Made by a program: the position numbers and the translations under genes
Source: Streptomyces sp. NRRL F-525
GTDB lineage: Bacteria; Actinomycetota; Actinomycetes; Streptomycetales; Streptomycetaceae
NCBI RefSeq assembly: GCF_000716605.1
Contig: NZ_JNXE01000019.1
Span: 110,354 to 174,353 of the forward strand
Reading direction: 5' to 3'
Length of the DNA: 64,000 bases
Shown: one piece after another, positions 8,364 to 17,605 of the stretch
How positions within the stretch are numbered: the stretch's first letter is position 1
Layout of the letters: each line of letters begins with the position of its first letter
The notes under the pieces: model-generated
What the model was told of the DNA's origin: nothing
What the model saw: the letters and a program-made list of their open reading frames with translations, nothing else
Databases searched by the model: none

Positions 8364-10133
8364 ATGTCATACCTGAGCCGCCATCACCGTTCCAGAGCGC
8401 CCCTCGGCCGCCTCGGCGCCGCCGTGACGGCCACCGCCCTCGCCGCCACCGCCGTCGCCCTGACGGGCGTGCCCGCCCAGGCCGTCCCCACGTCGACCAC
8501 CACCTTGGTCGTCAACGCCGCGCAGAACCTGCGCTCCGTCACCCACGTCGCCACGGGCAGCCTCTACGGCCTCGCCAACGCGAGCACCCCCGGCGACAGC
8601 CTCGTCCAGGCCCTGAAGCCCAACACGTTCGTCCAGATGGCGCCCGGCGGCAGCCAACTCCCCAACGGGGAGCCGGCACCCGCGGGTGACGCCCTGGTCG
8701 TCGCCCCGAAGGCCGCGGCCGCGGGGGCGAAGGTCGTCGTACGGATGCCGGACTGGTACCCGAACTTCCCCTACCAGTGGGTGAGTTGGAGCAACTGGCT
8801 CGCGGCGGTCGACCAGCAGGTCGCCTCGGTGAAGGCCTCCGGTGCCACCAACATCGCCGCGTACGAACTCTGGAACGAGCCGGACTGGACCTGGGACACC
8901 GCCAACGCGGGCGCCTTCGACGCCGGTTGGGCCCGTACGTTCAAGGAGGTCCGCGCCAAGGACGCCACCACCCCGATCCAGGGCCCGAGTCACTCGGTGT
9001 GGAACCAGTCCTGGATGACCACCTTCCTCACCGACGCCAAGGCGAGCGGCACGGTCCCGGACGTCATCGCCTGGCACGAACTCCAGGGCAGCTCGGGCAT
9101 CGCCGCCCATGTCGCGGCCTACCGCTCGCTGGAGAGCAGCCTCGGCATCAGCCCGCGTCCGATCGCCATCGAGGAGTACGGCACGCCCACCGAGATGGGC
9201 GACTCGGGCGCGCTCATCGGCTACGCGGCCAAGTTCGAGCGCGCGGGCGTCCGCGACGCCGAGCTGGCCTTCTGGAACCACTACGGCACCCTCGGCGACA
9301 CCCTGACCGACACCGGCGGCTCGCCCAACGGCTCCTACTGGACGTACAAGTGGTACGGCGACATGTCCGGGACCATGCTCACCACCACCCCGCCCGCCCA
9401 GACCGGCATCGACGGTCTCGCCTCCCTCAACAGCGCGCGGAACCAGATCAGCGTCGTCGCCGGCGGCTGCACGGGCTCCTGCGCCGTCACGGTCAACGGG
9501 CTCTCCTCCCTGTCGGCCTACGGCAGCACCGTTCACGTGAAGCTGGAGTACAGCCCCGACACGGGCCGCACCACCGCCTCCCCGGGCCCGATCACCGTCT
9601 CCGACGCGGACTACGCCGTCTCGAACGGCTCCATCACCGTGCCGGTCACGATGAACGCCGCCGACGGCTACCACCTGACGATCACCCCCAGCGGCACCTC
9701 GACGTCCCTGGCCGGGCGCTACCAGATCACCAACAAGAACAGCGGCCTCGCCCTGGACACCCTCAACGCGGCCACCGCGCAAGGCACTTCGGTCGTCCAG
9801 GCCGCGTCCACCACGGGCACCGACCAGAACTGGACCCTCGTCCCCGCGGGCCAGGGCCTCTACAAGATCGTCAACCAGAAGAGCGGCCTGCTCCTCGGCA
9901 TCACCAACGCGGGCACCAGTAACGGCGGTACGGCCCTCATCTGGGGCGACAACGGCACCGCCGACCACCTCTGGCAGGTCGTTCCGGCCCGCGACGGCTA
10001 CGCCAAGATCGCCAACTACAACAGCGGGCTCCTGCTCGGCGTCGACCAGATGAGCACCGCCTCCGGTGCCCAGGTCCTGCAGTGGTCCGACAACGGCACC
10101 GCCGACCACCTGTGGAAGCTCACCGCACGCTGA
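8364..10133 (+). CDS. Secreted clan-A glycoside hydrolase (GH39-like) with C-terminal ricin-type lectin domain
   Basis: Secreted glycosidase of 589 aa. A long signal peptide ends at about residue 43 (GVPAQA). The catalytic part (about 45-370) has a TIM-barrel pattern with the acid/base in ELWNEPDW (Glu172) and the nucleophile in IAIEEYGTP (Glu270 or 271), the NEP plus late Glu arrangement of clan GH-A, closest by eye to GH39. A beta-sandwich follows. Residues about 451-589 are a ricin B / CBM13 lectin with three subdomains, each ending in a Q-x-W-like motif (QNWTL, HLWQV, HLWKL). The ATG at 8364 follows AGGAGAG. As the last gene of the transport operon it is the likely extracellular enzyme releasing oligosaccharides from arabinose-rich plant glycans. 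The exact family is uncertain. Confidence 0.8.
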   Translation: MSYLSRHHRSRAPLGRLGAAVTATALAATAVALTGVPAQAVPTSTTTLVVNAAQNLRSVTHVATGSLYGLANASTPGDSLVQALKPNTFVQMAPGGSQLPNGEPAPAGDALVVAPKAAAAGAKVVVRMPDWYPNFPYQWVSWSNWLAAVDQQVASVKASGATNIAAYELWNEPDWTWDTANAGAFDAGWARTFKEVRAKDATTPIQGPSHSVWNQSWMTTFLTDAKASGTVPDVIAWHELQGSSGIAAHVAAYRSLESSLGISPRPIAIEEYGTPTEMGDSGALIGYAAKFERAGVRDAELAFWNHYGTLGDTLTDTGGSPNGSYWTYKWYGDMSGTMLTTTPPAQTGIDGLASLNSARNQISVVAGGCTGSCAVTVNGLSSLSAYGSTVHVKLEYSPDTGRTTASPGPITVSDADYAVSNGSITVPVTMNAADGYHLTITPSGTSTSLAGRYQITNKNSGLALDTLNAATAQGTSVVQAASTTGTDQNWTLVPAGQGLYKIVNQKSGLLLGITNAGTSNGGTALIWGDNGTADHLWQVVPARDGYAKIANYNSGLLLGVDQMSTASGAQVLQWSDNGTADHLWKLTAR

Positions 10134-10200
10134 GGCGCGTCCGGCGGCGGTCGGCTAGGGTGCTGACGGCTCGCGCCGCGGCGTACAGCCCAGGAGCGGA

Positions 10201-10968
10201 GTGAACCGGACACGACGGGGGCTCGGGTTGGATCACGGCGGGCGGCAGAGGAACAAGGTCACCACCCTCGGGTCGGCCGGTCGCGGTGAACGTGTGCCCG
10301 GTCGGCCGGCGCCGTCGGTGCTGCCCCCGTCGCCGCGCCCGTGGCTCGGGCTGGTCGCGGTCCTCGCCTCGCTGGTGGTCGTCACGCTCGGGATCCTGTA
10401 CTCCGGGCACAGCGAACCCGGCACGGTGGACCGCTGGATCGTCCCGCCGACGGCGGACAGTGTGCGTCCGCCGTGGCGCGATGTCGCCCTGGCCCTGGAC
10501 TTCCTGGGGGAACCCGCGGGCTCGGCGATGCTGATCGTGGCCGGGGTGGTGGTCTGTCTGCTGCTCCGGCGTCCCCGCGCGGCGGTGCTGGTCGTGGCCG
10601 GCGTCGGCACGACCGTGGGGGCGACCACGCTCATCAAGCATCTGGTGGGACGGACCATCCACGGCCCCGGCAACCTGTCCTACCCGAGTGGGCACACCGC
10701 CTTCGCCACCGCGCTCGCCCTCATGGCGGCGCTGTTCGCGACGGACCGGCTCGGCCTCGGCAGGACGGCCGGTACGTCACTCGTGCTCACCTCGGCGCTG
10801 GCCGCCGGCGCCGCCATGGGCTGGGCCGAGGTCGCCCTCGGCGCGCACTATCCGACCGACGTCCTCGGCGGCTGGTGCACCGCGCTGGCGGTGATTCCGG
10901 CGACCGCGTGGCTGGTCGACCGGATCGCCGACCGGATGTCCGAGCCCGGTCGGCGAGACCACCGCTGA
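10201..10968 (+). CDS. PAP2-family membrane phosphatase
   Basis: Integral-membrane lipid phosphatase of the PAP2 superfamily, 255 aa with about five to six transmembrane segments. The three signature blocks are visible: KHLVGR near residue 146, SYPSGHTAF near 160 (catalytic His) and GAHYPTDVLGG near 218 (second His and Asp). The GTG start follows AGGAGCG; an extended basic N-terminus of about 50 residues precedes the first membrane span. Substrate could be phosphatidate or undecaprenyl pyrophosphate; the latter would suit the polysaccharide operon that converges on it with only seven bases between stop codons, but this is inference. Confidence 0.85.
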   Translation: MNRTRRGLGLDHGGRQRNKVTTLGSAGRGERVPGRPAPSVLPPSPRPWLGLVAVLASLVVVTLGILYSGHSEPGTVDRWIVPPTADSVRPPWRDVALALDFLGEPAGSAMLIVAGVVVCLLLRRPRAAVLVVAGVGTTVGATTLIKHLVGRTIHGPGNLSYPSGHTAFATALALMAALFATDRLGLGRTAGTSLVLTSALAAGAAMGWAEVALGAHYPTDVLGGWCTALAVIPATAWLVDRIADRMSEPGRRDHR

Positions 10969-10975
10969 CGTCACG

Positions 10976-12301
10976 TCACGCCGTGCGGCGGAACACGGGC
11001 TGCACGGGTCGTCCGGCCAGCCAGGGGGTGGGGTCGGCGGCGTCAAGTGCCTTCCGGTACACGGCACATGCCTCGGCCACGACGTCGACGGTACGGTCGA
11101 TGTCCGCGTCGTCGAGTGCGCTGCTCACCACGAAGGAGGGGGCCAGCACGCCGCCCGCGAGGAGCCGGCGCAGGAACAGGGTGCGGTACTGCTGCGACGG
11201 CCGCAGGTTCTCGTCGAGGGTGGCGAAGACCAGGTTGCTGGCCCTGCCCCGGACGACGAGGTGGTCGCCGACGCCCATGCCGGCCGCGACCTCGCGGACA
11301 CCGGCGGCCAACCGCTCGCCGAGGGCGTGCAGGCGCGCGGTGATGCCCTCCTCGGTGTAGATGGTCTGCACGGCCATCGCGGCCGCCAGGGAGTGCGTTT
11401 CCGCGCCGTGCGTGGTGGAGAGCAGGAACACCCGGTCGCCGGAGTGCCGCAGTCCGCCCCGCTCCATCAGATCGCGGCGCCCGGCCAGCGCGGAGACGGC
11501 GAATCCGTTGCCCAGCGCCTTGCCGAACGTGGAGAGGTCGGGGACGACGCCGTACAGGCCCTGAGCGCCCGCCTCGGACCAGCGGAACCCGGTGATCATC
11601 TCGTCGAAGACCAGGACGCAGCCGTGCCGGTCGGCCAGGTCGCGCAGGCCGGCGAGGTACCCGGGCGGCGGTTCGGCGTGGGTGGCGGGTTCGAGGATCA
11701 GGCAGGCGATCTCGTCCTGGTACCGGGTGAGCAGCTGTTCCGTGGCGGCGAGGTCGCCGTAGGGGAACGCGACGGTGAGTTCGTTGGTCGCCGCCGGGAT
11801 TCCGGCGGACATCGGGGTGGTGCCGATGAACCAGTCGTCGACGGAGAAGAACGGATGGTCGCCGCAGAGGGCCACCCGCGGGCGTCCGGTGGCGGCGCGG
11901 GCCAGGCGCACGGCGGCGGTTGTGGCGTCGGAGCCGTTCTTCGCGAACTTCACCATCTCGGCGGTCGGCACCGTGGCCAGGAAGCGCTCCGCGGCCGCGA
12001 CCTCGACGATGGACGGCCGGACGAAGTTGCTGCCGCGGTCGAGTTCCCGCCGTACGGCCTCGAGCACGCGGGGGTGGGCGTGCCCGAGGCTGACCGACCG
12101 CAGGCCGGAGCCGTACTCGATGTAGCGGTTGCCGTCGACGTCCCACACGTGGGCACCGTTGCCGTGGCTGATGACGGGGGCCAGGTTCTCGGGGTACTGG
12201 TCGTCGCCCTTGGCGTAGGTGTGAGCGCCCCCGGGGATCATGGCGTGCAGCCGCTCGTTGGCTGTCCGCGACAGGGGCAGGTCAAGCACTTCGGTGTCCA
12301 C
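10976..12301 (-). CDS. Class III PLP-dependent aminotransferase (glutamate-1-semialdehyde aminomutase-like)
   Basis: PLP enzyme of the class III aminotransferase / glutamate-1-semialdehyde 2,1-aminomutase group, 441 aa. Visible features are IPGGAHTYAKGD at the N-terminus, NGSDATTAAVRLARAATGR (cofactor phosphate region), VLVFDEMITGFR (Asp contacting the pyridine nitrogen) and the Schiff-base lysine in FGKALGNGF. It is the last gene of the polysaccharide operon, starting from a GTG seven bases after the RmlC-like gene, whose stop overlaps the RBS GAGG. In this context it probably makes an amino-sugar or amino-acid-like substituent rather than serving haem synthesis; members of this group occur in several surface-polysaccharide clusters. 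The true substrate is unknown. Confidence 0.82.
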   Translation of the reverse strand: MDTEVLDLPLSRTANERLHAMIPGGAHTYAKGDDQYPENLAPVISHGNGAHVWDVDGNRYIEYGSGLRSVSLGHAHPRVLEAVRRELDRGSNFVRPSIVEVAAAERFLATVPTAEMVKFAKNGSDATTAAVRLARAATGRPRVALCGDHPFFSVDDWFIGTTPMSAGIPAATNELTVAFPYGDLAATEQLLTRYQDEIACLILEPATHAEPPPGYLAGLRDLADRHGCVLVFDEMITGFRWSEAGAQGLYGVVPDLSTFGKALGNGFAVSALAGRRDLMERGGLRHSGDRVFLLSTTHGAETHSLAAAMAVQTIYTEEGITARLHALGERLAAGVREVAAGMGVGDHLVVRGRASNLVFATLDENLRPSQQYRTLFLRRLLAGGVLAPSFVVSSALDDADIDRTVDVVAEACAVYRKALDAADPTPWLAGRPVQPVFRRTA

Positions 12302-12308
12302 GGGGACC

Positions 12309-12860
12309 TCAGCTTTCTCTGTGCTTCAGGACCTCGGCGAGGCTCGGCGCCTCCCGGTCCCGTTGGGACATCAGTGCAGCCGGCAGCGGCCAGGGAATGG
12401 CGAGCTCCGGGTCGTCGAAGGCGATGGTCACGTCCTCGGCCGGATCGTGCGGGCGGTCGATCCGGTACGAGGTGTCGGCGGTGTCGGTCAGTGCTTGAAA
12501 ACCGTGCGCGCATCCCGCCGGAATGTAAAGAGTTGGTTGTGTTTCTCCTGTGAGTTCAAAGGAAGTCCAATGGCGGTAGGTCGGAGAATCCGGCCGCAGG
12601 TCCACGACGACATCGAAGATCCGGCCGTACGAACACCGCACCAACTTGGCCTCGCCGGCGCCCGATCGCAGGTGCAGGCCGCGCACCACGCCCCGGACCG
12701 AGCGGGACACGCTGTCCTGGACGAAGGCGTCCGGGTCCAGGCCCACCGAGCGGACCACGTCGGCGTCGAAGGTGCGGCAGAAGAAGCCGCGTTCGTCGGC
12801 GTACGGCGTCGGCTCGAAGAGGAACGCACCGGCGATCTCCGGGACTTCGGTCGCTTTCAT
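12309..12860 (-). CDS. dTDP-4-dehydrorhamnose 3,5-epimerase-like protein (RmlC family)
   Basis: Cupin-fold sugar epimerase of 183 aa, the usual RmlC length. Conserved blocks are DERGFFCRTFD, VSRSVRGVVRGLHLR (active-site His in RGLHLR), KLVRCSYGRIFDVVVDLR and IPAGCAHGFQAL. It epimerises C3 and/or C5 of a 4-keto-6-deoxy nucleotide sugar. The ATG at 12860 overlaps the stop of the pyruvyl transferase gene (ATGA). No RmlA, RmlB or RmlD genes are in the window, so it probably works on a ketosugar made elsewhere or on the CDP-sugar of this cluster. Confidence 0.85.
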   Translation of the reverse strand: MKATEVPEIAGAFLFEPTPYADERGFFCRTFDADVVRSVGLDPDAFVQDSVSRSVRGVVRGLHLRSGAGEAKLVRCSYGRIFDVVVDLRPDSPTYRHWTSFELTGETQPTLYIPAGCAHGFQALTDTADTSYRIDRPHDPAEDVTIAFDDPELAIPWPLPAALMSQRDREAPSLAEVLKHRES

Positions 12861-14095
12861 GGAGACTCCTGCCGGGCGTGGGCGTGGGTGTGGCCGGTCG
12901 CGGGGAACACCGCCGCGGTCAACGAGCTGAACTGGTCCGCCAGTTGGCGGGCGGCGGCCTGGTTCCGCTCGGCGAGGGTCTGCCGCAGCTCGGGCGATCG
13001 CTTCTCCAGCGCCCGGAATTGCTCCAGCAACCGGTCGGCGTCGACCTCGCGCGCCGGGTGGCAGTAGGCCCCCAGCCCCATCCGCTCCATGAGCGCGTCG
13101 CTCTTCGCCGCGTAGCTGAGGGCGAGCACCGGTGCGCCGGTCTTCAGCGCGCAGATCAGGTTGTGATAGCGGACCGCGACCACGGTGTCGGCGGCCGCCA
13201 TCTCGTTCATCAGGTCGTCCAGGGAGGCCGGTTCGGCGGCGGTGACCAGGGGCGAGTCCACCACGTCGAGGATCGCGGCGACCACCGTCGCGTCGCACGT
13301 GTCCCCGGTGAGCAGCCGGACCGGCCTGCCCTCCTCGGCCAGCGTGCGGACGAACCGGATCGTCCCGTCGAGGTAGCGCGCGTATATCTCGTCGGCGCGG
13401 GCGCGGTCGTCGTTGCCGCCGTGGAAGTCCATGACGCCGACGCAGACCGTGCCGGGCGGGCCCGAGGGCGTACTCGTGCGCGGCGCAGGGAGGGAGAACG
13501 CGAGGTCCGGGTAGACCTCGTCGCACGCGGTGTCCACGCCCATCGCCCGCATCGCGTCCCGGGACTGGGCATCCCGGTACGACCGGTACGCGGCCAGCCG
13601 CCCCGACCAGCGGACCAGGGCCCGGGTGGGCCGGTTGCGGATCTCTGCGGCGCCGACGCTGACGAGCGCGACCCGGGTGCGCGTCAGCCGGCCGCTCGCG
13701 CAGAGCAGGAACAGCGAGTACGGGAAGCCCCACGGCCGTAGGGGCAGGGTGGCTTCCAGGACGCCCATGCCCGGCACGATCACCACGTCGTGCTTCCGCA
13801 CCCAGGCGGCGGTGCGGAAGATGTCGACGAACTTGCCCAGGCCCTTCGACGCGATCGAGCCCGCGCGGGACGCGGTCCGGTACTCGGCGCGGTTCCAGTG
13901 CAGCCGGGTGGCGGGGATCCCGAACCGGGCCGTCACCGCCTCGGGTCCGCCGCACAGGGCGTCCACTACCGCGTCCGGGTGGTCGGCGCGGAGGTAGCCG
14001 AGGACGGCCTGGAGCGACCCGTCGTTGCCGAGGTTGCCGGAGCCGAGCAGGCCGAACACCCCTACGCGCACGGGAGTTGAGGCCGCAGGCGTCAT
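12857..14095 (-). CDS. Polysaccharide pyruvyl transferase family protein
   Basis: 412-aa protein of the polysaccharide pyruvyl transferase family (PF04230 type), which puts pyruvate ketals from PEP onto sugars. It opens with a Rossmann-like GVFGLLGSGNLGNDGSLQAV and has the C-terminal family block TVVAVRYHNLICALKTGAPVL with the conserved RYHN. The ATG at 14095 overlaps the stop of the GT2 gene. Pyruvylation would add negative charge to the exopolysaccharide. The family also contains members acting on other glycans, so the acceptor is not known. Confidence 0.82.
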   Translation of the reverse strand: MTPAASTPVRVGVFGLLGSGNLGNDGSLQAVLGYLRADHPDAVVDALCGGPEAVTARFGIPATRLHWNRAEYRTASRAGSIASKGLGKFVDIFRTAAWVRKHDVVIVPGMGVLEATLPLRPWGFPYSLFLLCASGRLTRTRVALVSVGAAEIRNRPTRALVRWSGRLAAYRSYRDAQSRDAMRAMGVDTACDEVYPDLAFSLPAPRTSTPSGPPGTVCVGVMDFHGGNDDRARADEIYARYLDGTIRFVRTLAEEGRPVRLLTGDTCDATVVAAILDVVDSPLVTAAEPASLDDLMNEMAAADTVVAVRYHNLICALKTGAPVLALSYAAKSDALMERMGLGAYCHPAREVDADRLLEQFRALEKRSPELRQTLAERNQAAARQLADQFSSLTAAVFPATGHTHAHARQESP

Positions 14096-15039
14096 GCGTG
14101 CCTCCCCTCGCGACCGGCGACGAGGGCGTCGACGGAGACCGTGAGCTGGGCCGGGTCGACCGGGGCGCGGTCCTCGACGCGCTCGCCGGCGCCGGGCCGG
14201 ACCCGGCTGGTCATCCAGGAGGCCAGGTGGCGGTAGCAGGCGCGCCGGTCGGCCGGGGACAGCGGTGCCCGTCGGATCGCGGACGCGAAGCCCCAGACGT
14301 ACTCGGCGAGGAGACGGGGCGTCGGGTGCAGCGCGCCTGCCCGGCGCGGGTCCAGGTTGACGCAGCGGGCGCGCTTGGAGGGGTTCGCGCGTTCGGCGCG
14401 GGTGGGGTGGTCGCGGCGGAAGTAGAGCAGTTCCGGCACCTGGTGGAAGCGTCCGTGCAGGGTGATCTCGGCGACGAAGGTGCGGTCCGCGTGGTGGTAG
14501 CTGTCCATCGGCTTCACCCGGCGGAGCATGTCGGCCCGGATCACCCCGTAGAAGTCGTCGCCGCCCGGCTCGAACAGCAGGCTGCGGAAGCGCTCCGGCG
14601 CGTGCGGGGAGCCGGTGGCGAGCGTGTACTCGTAGGGCACCGTCACCTGGCCGTCGCCGTCGATGACCGCCTGGTCGGTGTGGGCGAGGATGACGTCCGG
14701 CCGCTCGTCCAGCGCTTCTATGCAGCGCGTCAGCAGGTCGCGGCCGTAGAGGTCGTCGTGCGAGGCCCACTTGAACAGCTCGCCGCGGGACTCGGCGAAG
14801 ACGTGGTTGTGGTTCGGGGTGGCGCCGATGTTGCGGGGCAGCCGGAGGTAGCGGATGCGGGAGTCCTGCGCGGCGTACTTGCGGCAGATCGCCTCGGTCC
14901 CGTCGGTCGAGGCGTTGTCGGAGACGACCAGTTCGAAGTCCTCGTAGGTCTGGCCGAGCAGGGCGTCGAACGACTCGGCCAGGTACTCCTCGCCGTTGTA
15001 CACGGGCAGGCCGATGCTCAGCCTCGGTCGGTCGGTCAT
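14092..15039 (-). CDS. Family 2 glycosyltransferase
   Basis: GT-A fold glycosyltransferase of 315 aa, presumably cytoplasmic face of the membrane. N-terminal SIGLPVYNGEEYLAESFDAL and the nucleotide-binding SDNASTDGTE are diagnostic; the metal-site segment reads KWASHDDLYG (HDD instead of the usual DDD/DxD). ATGA overlaps link it to both neighbours. It should add one sugar of the repeat unit to the undecaprenyl-linked intermediate. Confidence 0.9.
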   Translation of the reverse strand: MTDRPRLSIGLPVYNGEEYLAESFDALLGQTYEDFELVVSDNASTDGTEAICRKYAAQDSRIRYLRLPRNIGATPNHNHVFAESRGELFKWASHDDLYGRDLLTRCIEALDERPDVILAHTDQAVIDGDGQVTVPYEYTLATGSPHAPERFRSLLFEPGGDDFYGVIRADMLRRVKPMDSYHHADRTFVAEITLHGRFHQVPELLYFRRDHPTRAERANPSKRARCVNLDPRRAGALHPTPRLLAEYVWGFASAIRRAPLSPADRRACYRHLASWMTSRVRPGAGERVEDRAPVDPAQLTVSVDALVAGREGRHA

Positions 15040-16334
15040 GAGGTCCTCACTTCGGGAATGGGATCGCGGTGGTGCTCGCGCAGGGCGGAGCGCAGTTGCA
15101 GCCACCACACGGCCGAGCCGCTGATGGTCGCGGCGGCGACGCCCCAGGCCGAGCCGGCCGTACCGGCGAGGGCCGCTCCGCCGAGCCCGCCGCCGACGTA
15201 GCAGGCGGAGGCGAACAGCTGGCACTTCAGGCTGCGCCGGGCCGCGCCGAGCGCGCGCAGTCCCGCCGCCGCGCCGGTGCCGAGGCCCGCTCCCGCGACG
15301 CTGAGGGTGATCTGCACGAGGAGGTGCGAGGAGGAGTGCCAGACCTCGCCGAGCGCCAGCTCGCCGAGCCGGCCCGGCATCAGCAGCAGCGCCGAGCCCC
15401 AGAGCAGCGCCCCGGCGGCCTGTCCCCCGCCGAGGAAGAGGCAGAACCTGCCCAGTTGGTGCGGGGCCCGCCGCAGCACGCGTGCCGCCTCGGGGACGGT
15501 GACCAGCGAGAGTCCCATCAGCACGGCGAGGAACGGGCCCATCAGGAGTTCGGCGCCGCGCACCGCGCCCACCGAGCTCACGCCGACGATCGCGCCGAGG
15601 CCGTACGCCCGCAGCTGGCTCGCGCCGCTGAGGCTGACGTTCTCGACCAGGTACCGGTAGCCGAGATCGCGCTGCTGGCGCAGCCACCCGCGGGCCTGTG
15701 CCGTCCGGGGCCGGATGCCGGACTGGACGCAGCCGTACCCGGCGGCCACCGTGGCGGACGCGCCCCAGGCGAGCACGAAGGCGGCCACGCTGCCGACATG
15801 GGCCGCCACCACCATGGCGGGGACGAGCGCGACGCCCCACACGATGTCGTTGACGAAGGCCTTCCGCCCGTTACCGGCGGCGAAGAACGAGAACCGCCAG
15901 GCGTCCTGGAGCAGCAGCCCCGGCAACATGACGGCGAGGGCGACGAACGCGGGCCCCACCCGGCCGCCGAGACCGAACCCGGCGGCCAGGCACACCACTC
16001 CGAGGGCCGTGCCTACGCAGAGCGCGGTACCCGTCGAGCGGGCCACCGCCCCGCGCCAGGACGCCTCCGGCACCCCGCTGAAGCGCACCACGAGCGGGTC
16101 GGTGGCCAGGCCGCGGGAGACGTTGAGCACCACGCCGTAGGTCACCCAGGCGAGGCTGAACACGCCGAAGGCGGTGACCCCGAGCGAGCGGGCCACGTAG
16201 ATGCCCACCGCGAAGTTGCTGATGCTGGAGGCCGCCTGGTCGGCCAGTCCCCAGGAGAGCCGGCCGACGAGGGCGCGCTTGGCGGACCGGGCCGGTGTGG
16301 TCGCCTTCTCCCCGTCGGCGGTCATCGGCGTCAT
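15036..16334 (-). CDS. wzx: Wzx-type lipid-linked oligosaccharide flippase
   Basis: Polytopic membrane protein of 432 aa with about twelve hydrophobic segments. The first block RLSWGLADQAASSISNFAVG followed by RSLGVTAFGVFSLAW is characteristic of polysaccharide flippases of the MATE/MOP group. It would move the finished repeat unit across the membrane. Start chosen at the ATG at 16334, overlapping the upstream stop by four bases; a second ATG three codons later is possible. The symbol is by role. Confidence 0.85.
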   Translation of the reverse strand: MTPMTADGEKATTPARSAKRALVGRLSWGLADQAASSISNFAVGIYVARSLGVTAFGVFSLAWVTYGVVLNVSRGLATDPLVVRFSGVPEASWRGAVARSTGTALCVGTALGVVCLAAGFGLGGRVGPAFVALAVMLPGLLLQDAWRFSFFAAGNGRKAFVNDIVWGVALVPAMVVAAHVGSVAAFVLAWGASATVAAGYGCVQSGIRPRTAQARGWLRQQRDLGYRYLVENVSLSGASQLRAYGLGAIVGVSSVGAVRGAELLMGPFLAVLMGLSLVTVPEAARVLRRAPHQLGRFCLFLGGGQAAGALLWGSALLLMPGRLGELALGEVWHSSSHLLVQITLSVAGAGLGTGAAAGLRALGAARRSLKCQLFASACYVGGGLGGAALAGTAGSAWGVAAATISGSAVWWLQLRSALREHHRDPIPEVRTS

Positions 16335-17605
16335 GTCTTGATCAGCCCGGCCTCGTGCAGAGCGCCGGCCGCGTCGGCGACGGTGTCGAAGGGCAGCCCG
16401 GACCGCTCGGCGACGTCGAGCAGACTGTGCTCGCCGTCGGAGAGGTTGAGCACCCAGAGCATGGCCATCTGGGCCTGCTTGGTGTCGCTGCGCCCGCCGA
16501 GCGCGTCGTACAACCCGCGCCGGCCCAGCTGGGGTTCGCCGTAGGGGCTGAGGTTGAGGTACCGCCGGTTGCGGTCGAGAACGGCGAACGCCTCGCGGCA
16601 GACGGCGAGGGTGTCCGCCATCGCCGCCGGGGAGACGTAGTCCAGGTTGTCCGCCGAGGTGTGGTACTCGGGGTAGCCCGCGTACGGGGTCCGGGTGAGC
16701 GAGCCCACGCCGAGGTTGAAGCCGGGCGAGCAGTACTGCCGCTCGTCGTAGCCGTACGGGGTGAACTCGTTGACGCTGTGCGGTCGTTCGGACGCGGCGA
16801 GCACGTGCCGCAGCACCCGGTCGATCTCCGCGTCGCCGCGCCTGCTCTGCTTGTACGTCAGCTGTCCCGGGTCCCCGGCGCAGGCCAGCACGAGGCCGTG
16901 CTTGACCCGCTCGATCCGCTCCGCGTTGCGGGCCAGCCAGGTGATCGCCCCGATGGTGCCGGGCGCGTAGATGAACCGGTACGTGTAGTACGGCGTCCGC
17001 TGTGCCAGCTCGCGGGCCAGGAACGTCGCCACCGCGATGCCGGCCAGGTTGTCGTTGGCCAGCGACGGGTGGCAGGTGTGGCAGGAGACGATCACCTCGT
17101 CGGCGACCTGTCCGGGGACCACGTGCTCGGCGTAGGTGAGGTGGCCGTCGGCGAGCGTGGAGTCGATCCGAACCTCGTAGTCGCCCTCGGGCAGCGCGTC
17201 CAGGGTCTCCTGGGCCAGGCAGAAGCCCCAGTCCGGCTTGTAGTAACTGGTGCGGTACGGCACCCAGTTGGGCTGGTCCGGCAGGGTGTGCAGGTGCCCG
17301 CGCAGCTCGGACAGGGGCATCGTCCGCGCCACCGGCACGCTGTAGCCGAGCACGTGCAGGCTGGACGCGGCGAAGTCGACGACCCGCCGTCCGGTGCTGT
17401 CGGCGATGTACGCGTCCCGGATGTTCCACTCCTGCGGCACCGTCCAGTCGAGGACCTGCGTCCCGGTCGGCACCTCGTGCACCTGGAGCGGGAGGTACTC
17501 GCCGACGATGTCCAGGGTGGCGCGCACACCGTCGCCGGTGATGCTCCGGCAGAGCGGGTACAGCCGCTCCACCAGCCCGTACATCTCCTCGCCCGTGTCG
17601 GTCAT
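16331..17605 (-). CDS. Aminopeptidase-like protein with DUF4910 / DUF2172-type architecture
   Basis: 424-aa protein resembling zinc aminopeptidase-like proteins repeatedly found in surface-polysaccharide clusters. An N-terminal segment (LYPLCRSITGDGVRATLDI) matches the family start. The metallopeptidase core contains SCHTCHPSLANDNLAG (His and Asp ligands), YAPGTIGAITWL and YPEYHTSADNLDYV. The last about 80 residues look like a winged-helix tail (RSGLPFDTVADAAGALHEAGL). No signal peptide, so cytoplasmic. Next to the PIG-L deacetylase and SDR genes, it could hydrolyse an amide on a sugar precursor instead of a peptide; that role is inference. Confidence 0.75.
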   Translation of the reverse strand: MTDTGEEMYGLVERLYPLCRSITGDGVRATLDIVGEYLPLQVHEVPTGTQVLDWTVPQEWNIRDAYIADSTGRRVVDFAASSLHVLGYSVPVARTMPLSELRGHLHTLPDQPNWVPYRTSYYKPDWGFCLAQETLDALPEGDYEVRIDSTLADGHLTYAEHVVPGQVADEVIVSCHTCHPSLANDNLAGIAVATFLARELAQRTPYYTYRFIYAPGTIGAITWLARNAERIERVKHGLVLACAGDPGQLTYKQSRRGDAEIDRVLRHVLAASERPHSVNEFTPYGYDERQYCSPGFNLGVGSLTRTPYAGYPEYHTSADNLDYVSPAAMADTLAVCREAFAVLDRNRRYLNLSPYGEPQLGRRGLYDALGGRSDTKQAQMAMLWVLNLSDGEHSLLDVAERSGLPFDTVADAAGALHEAGLIKT

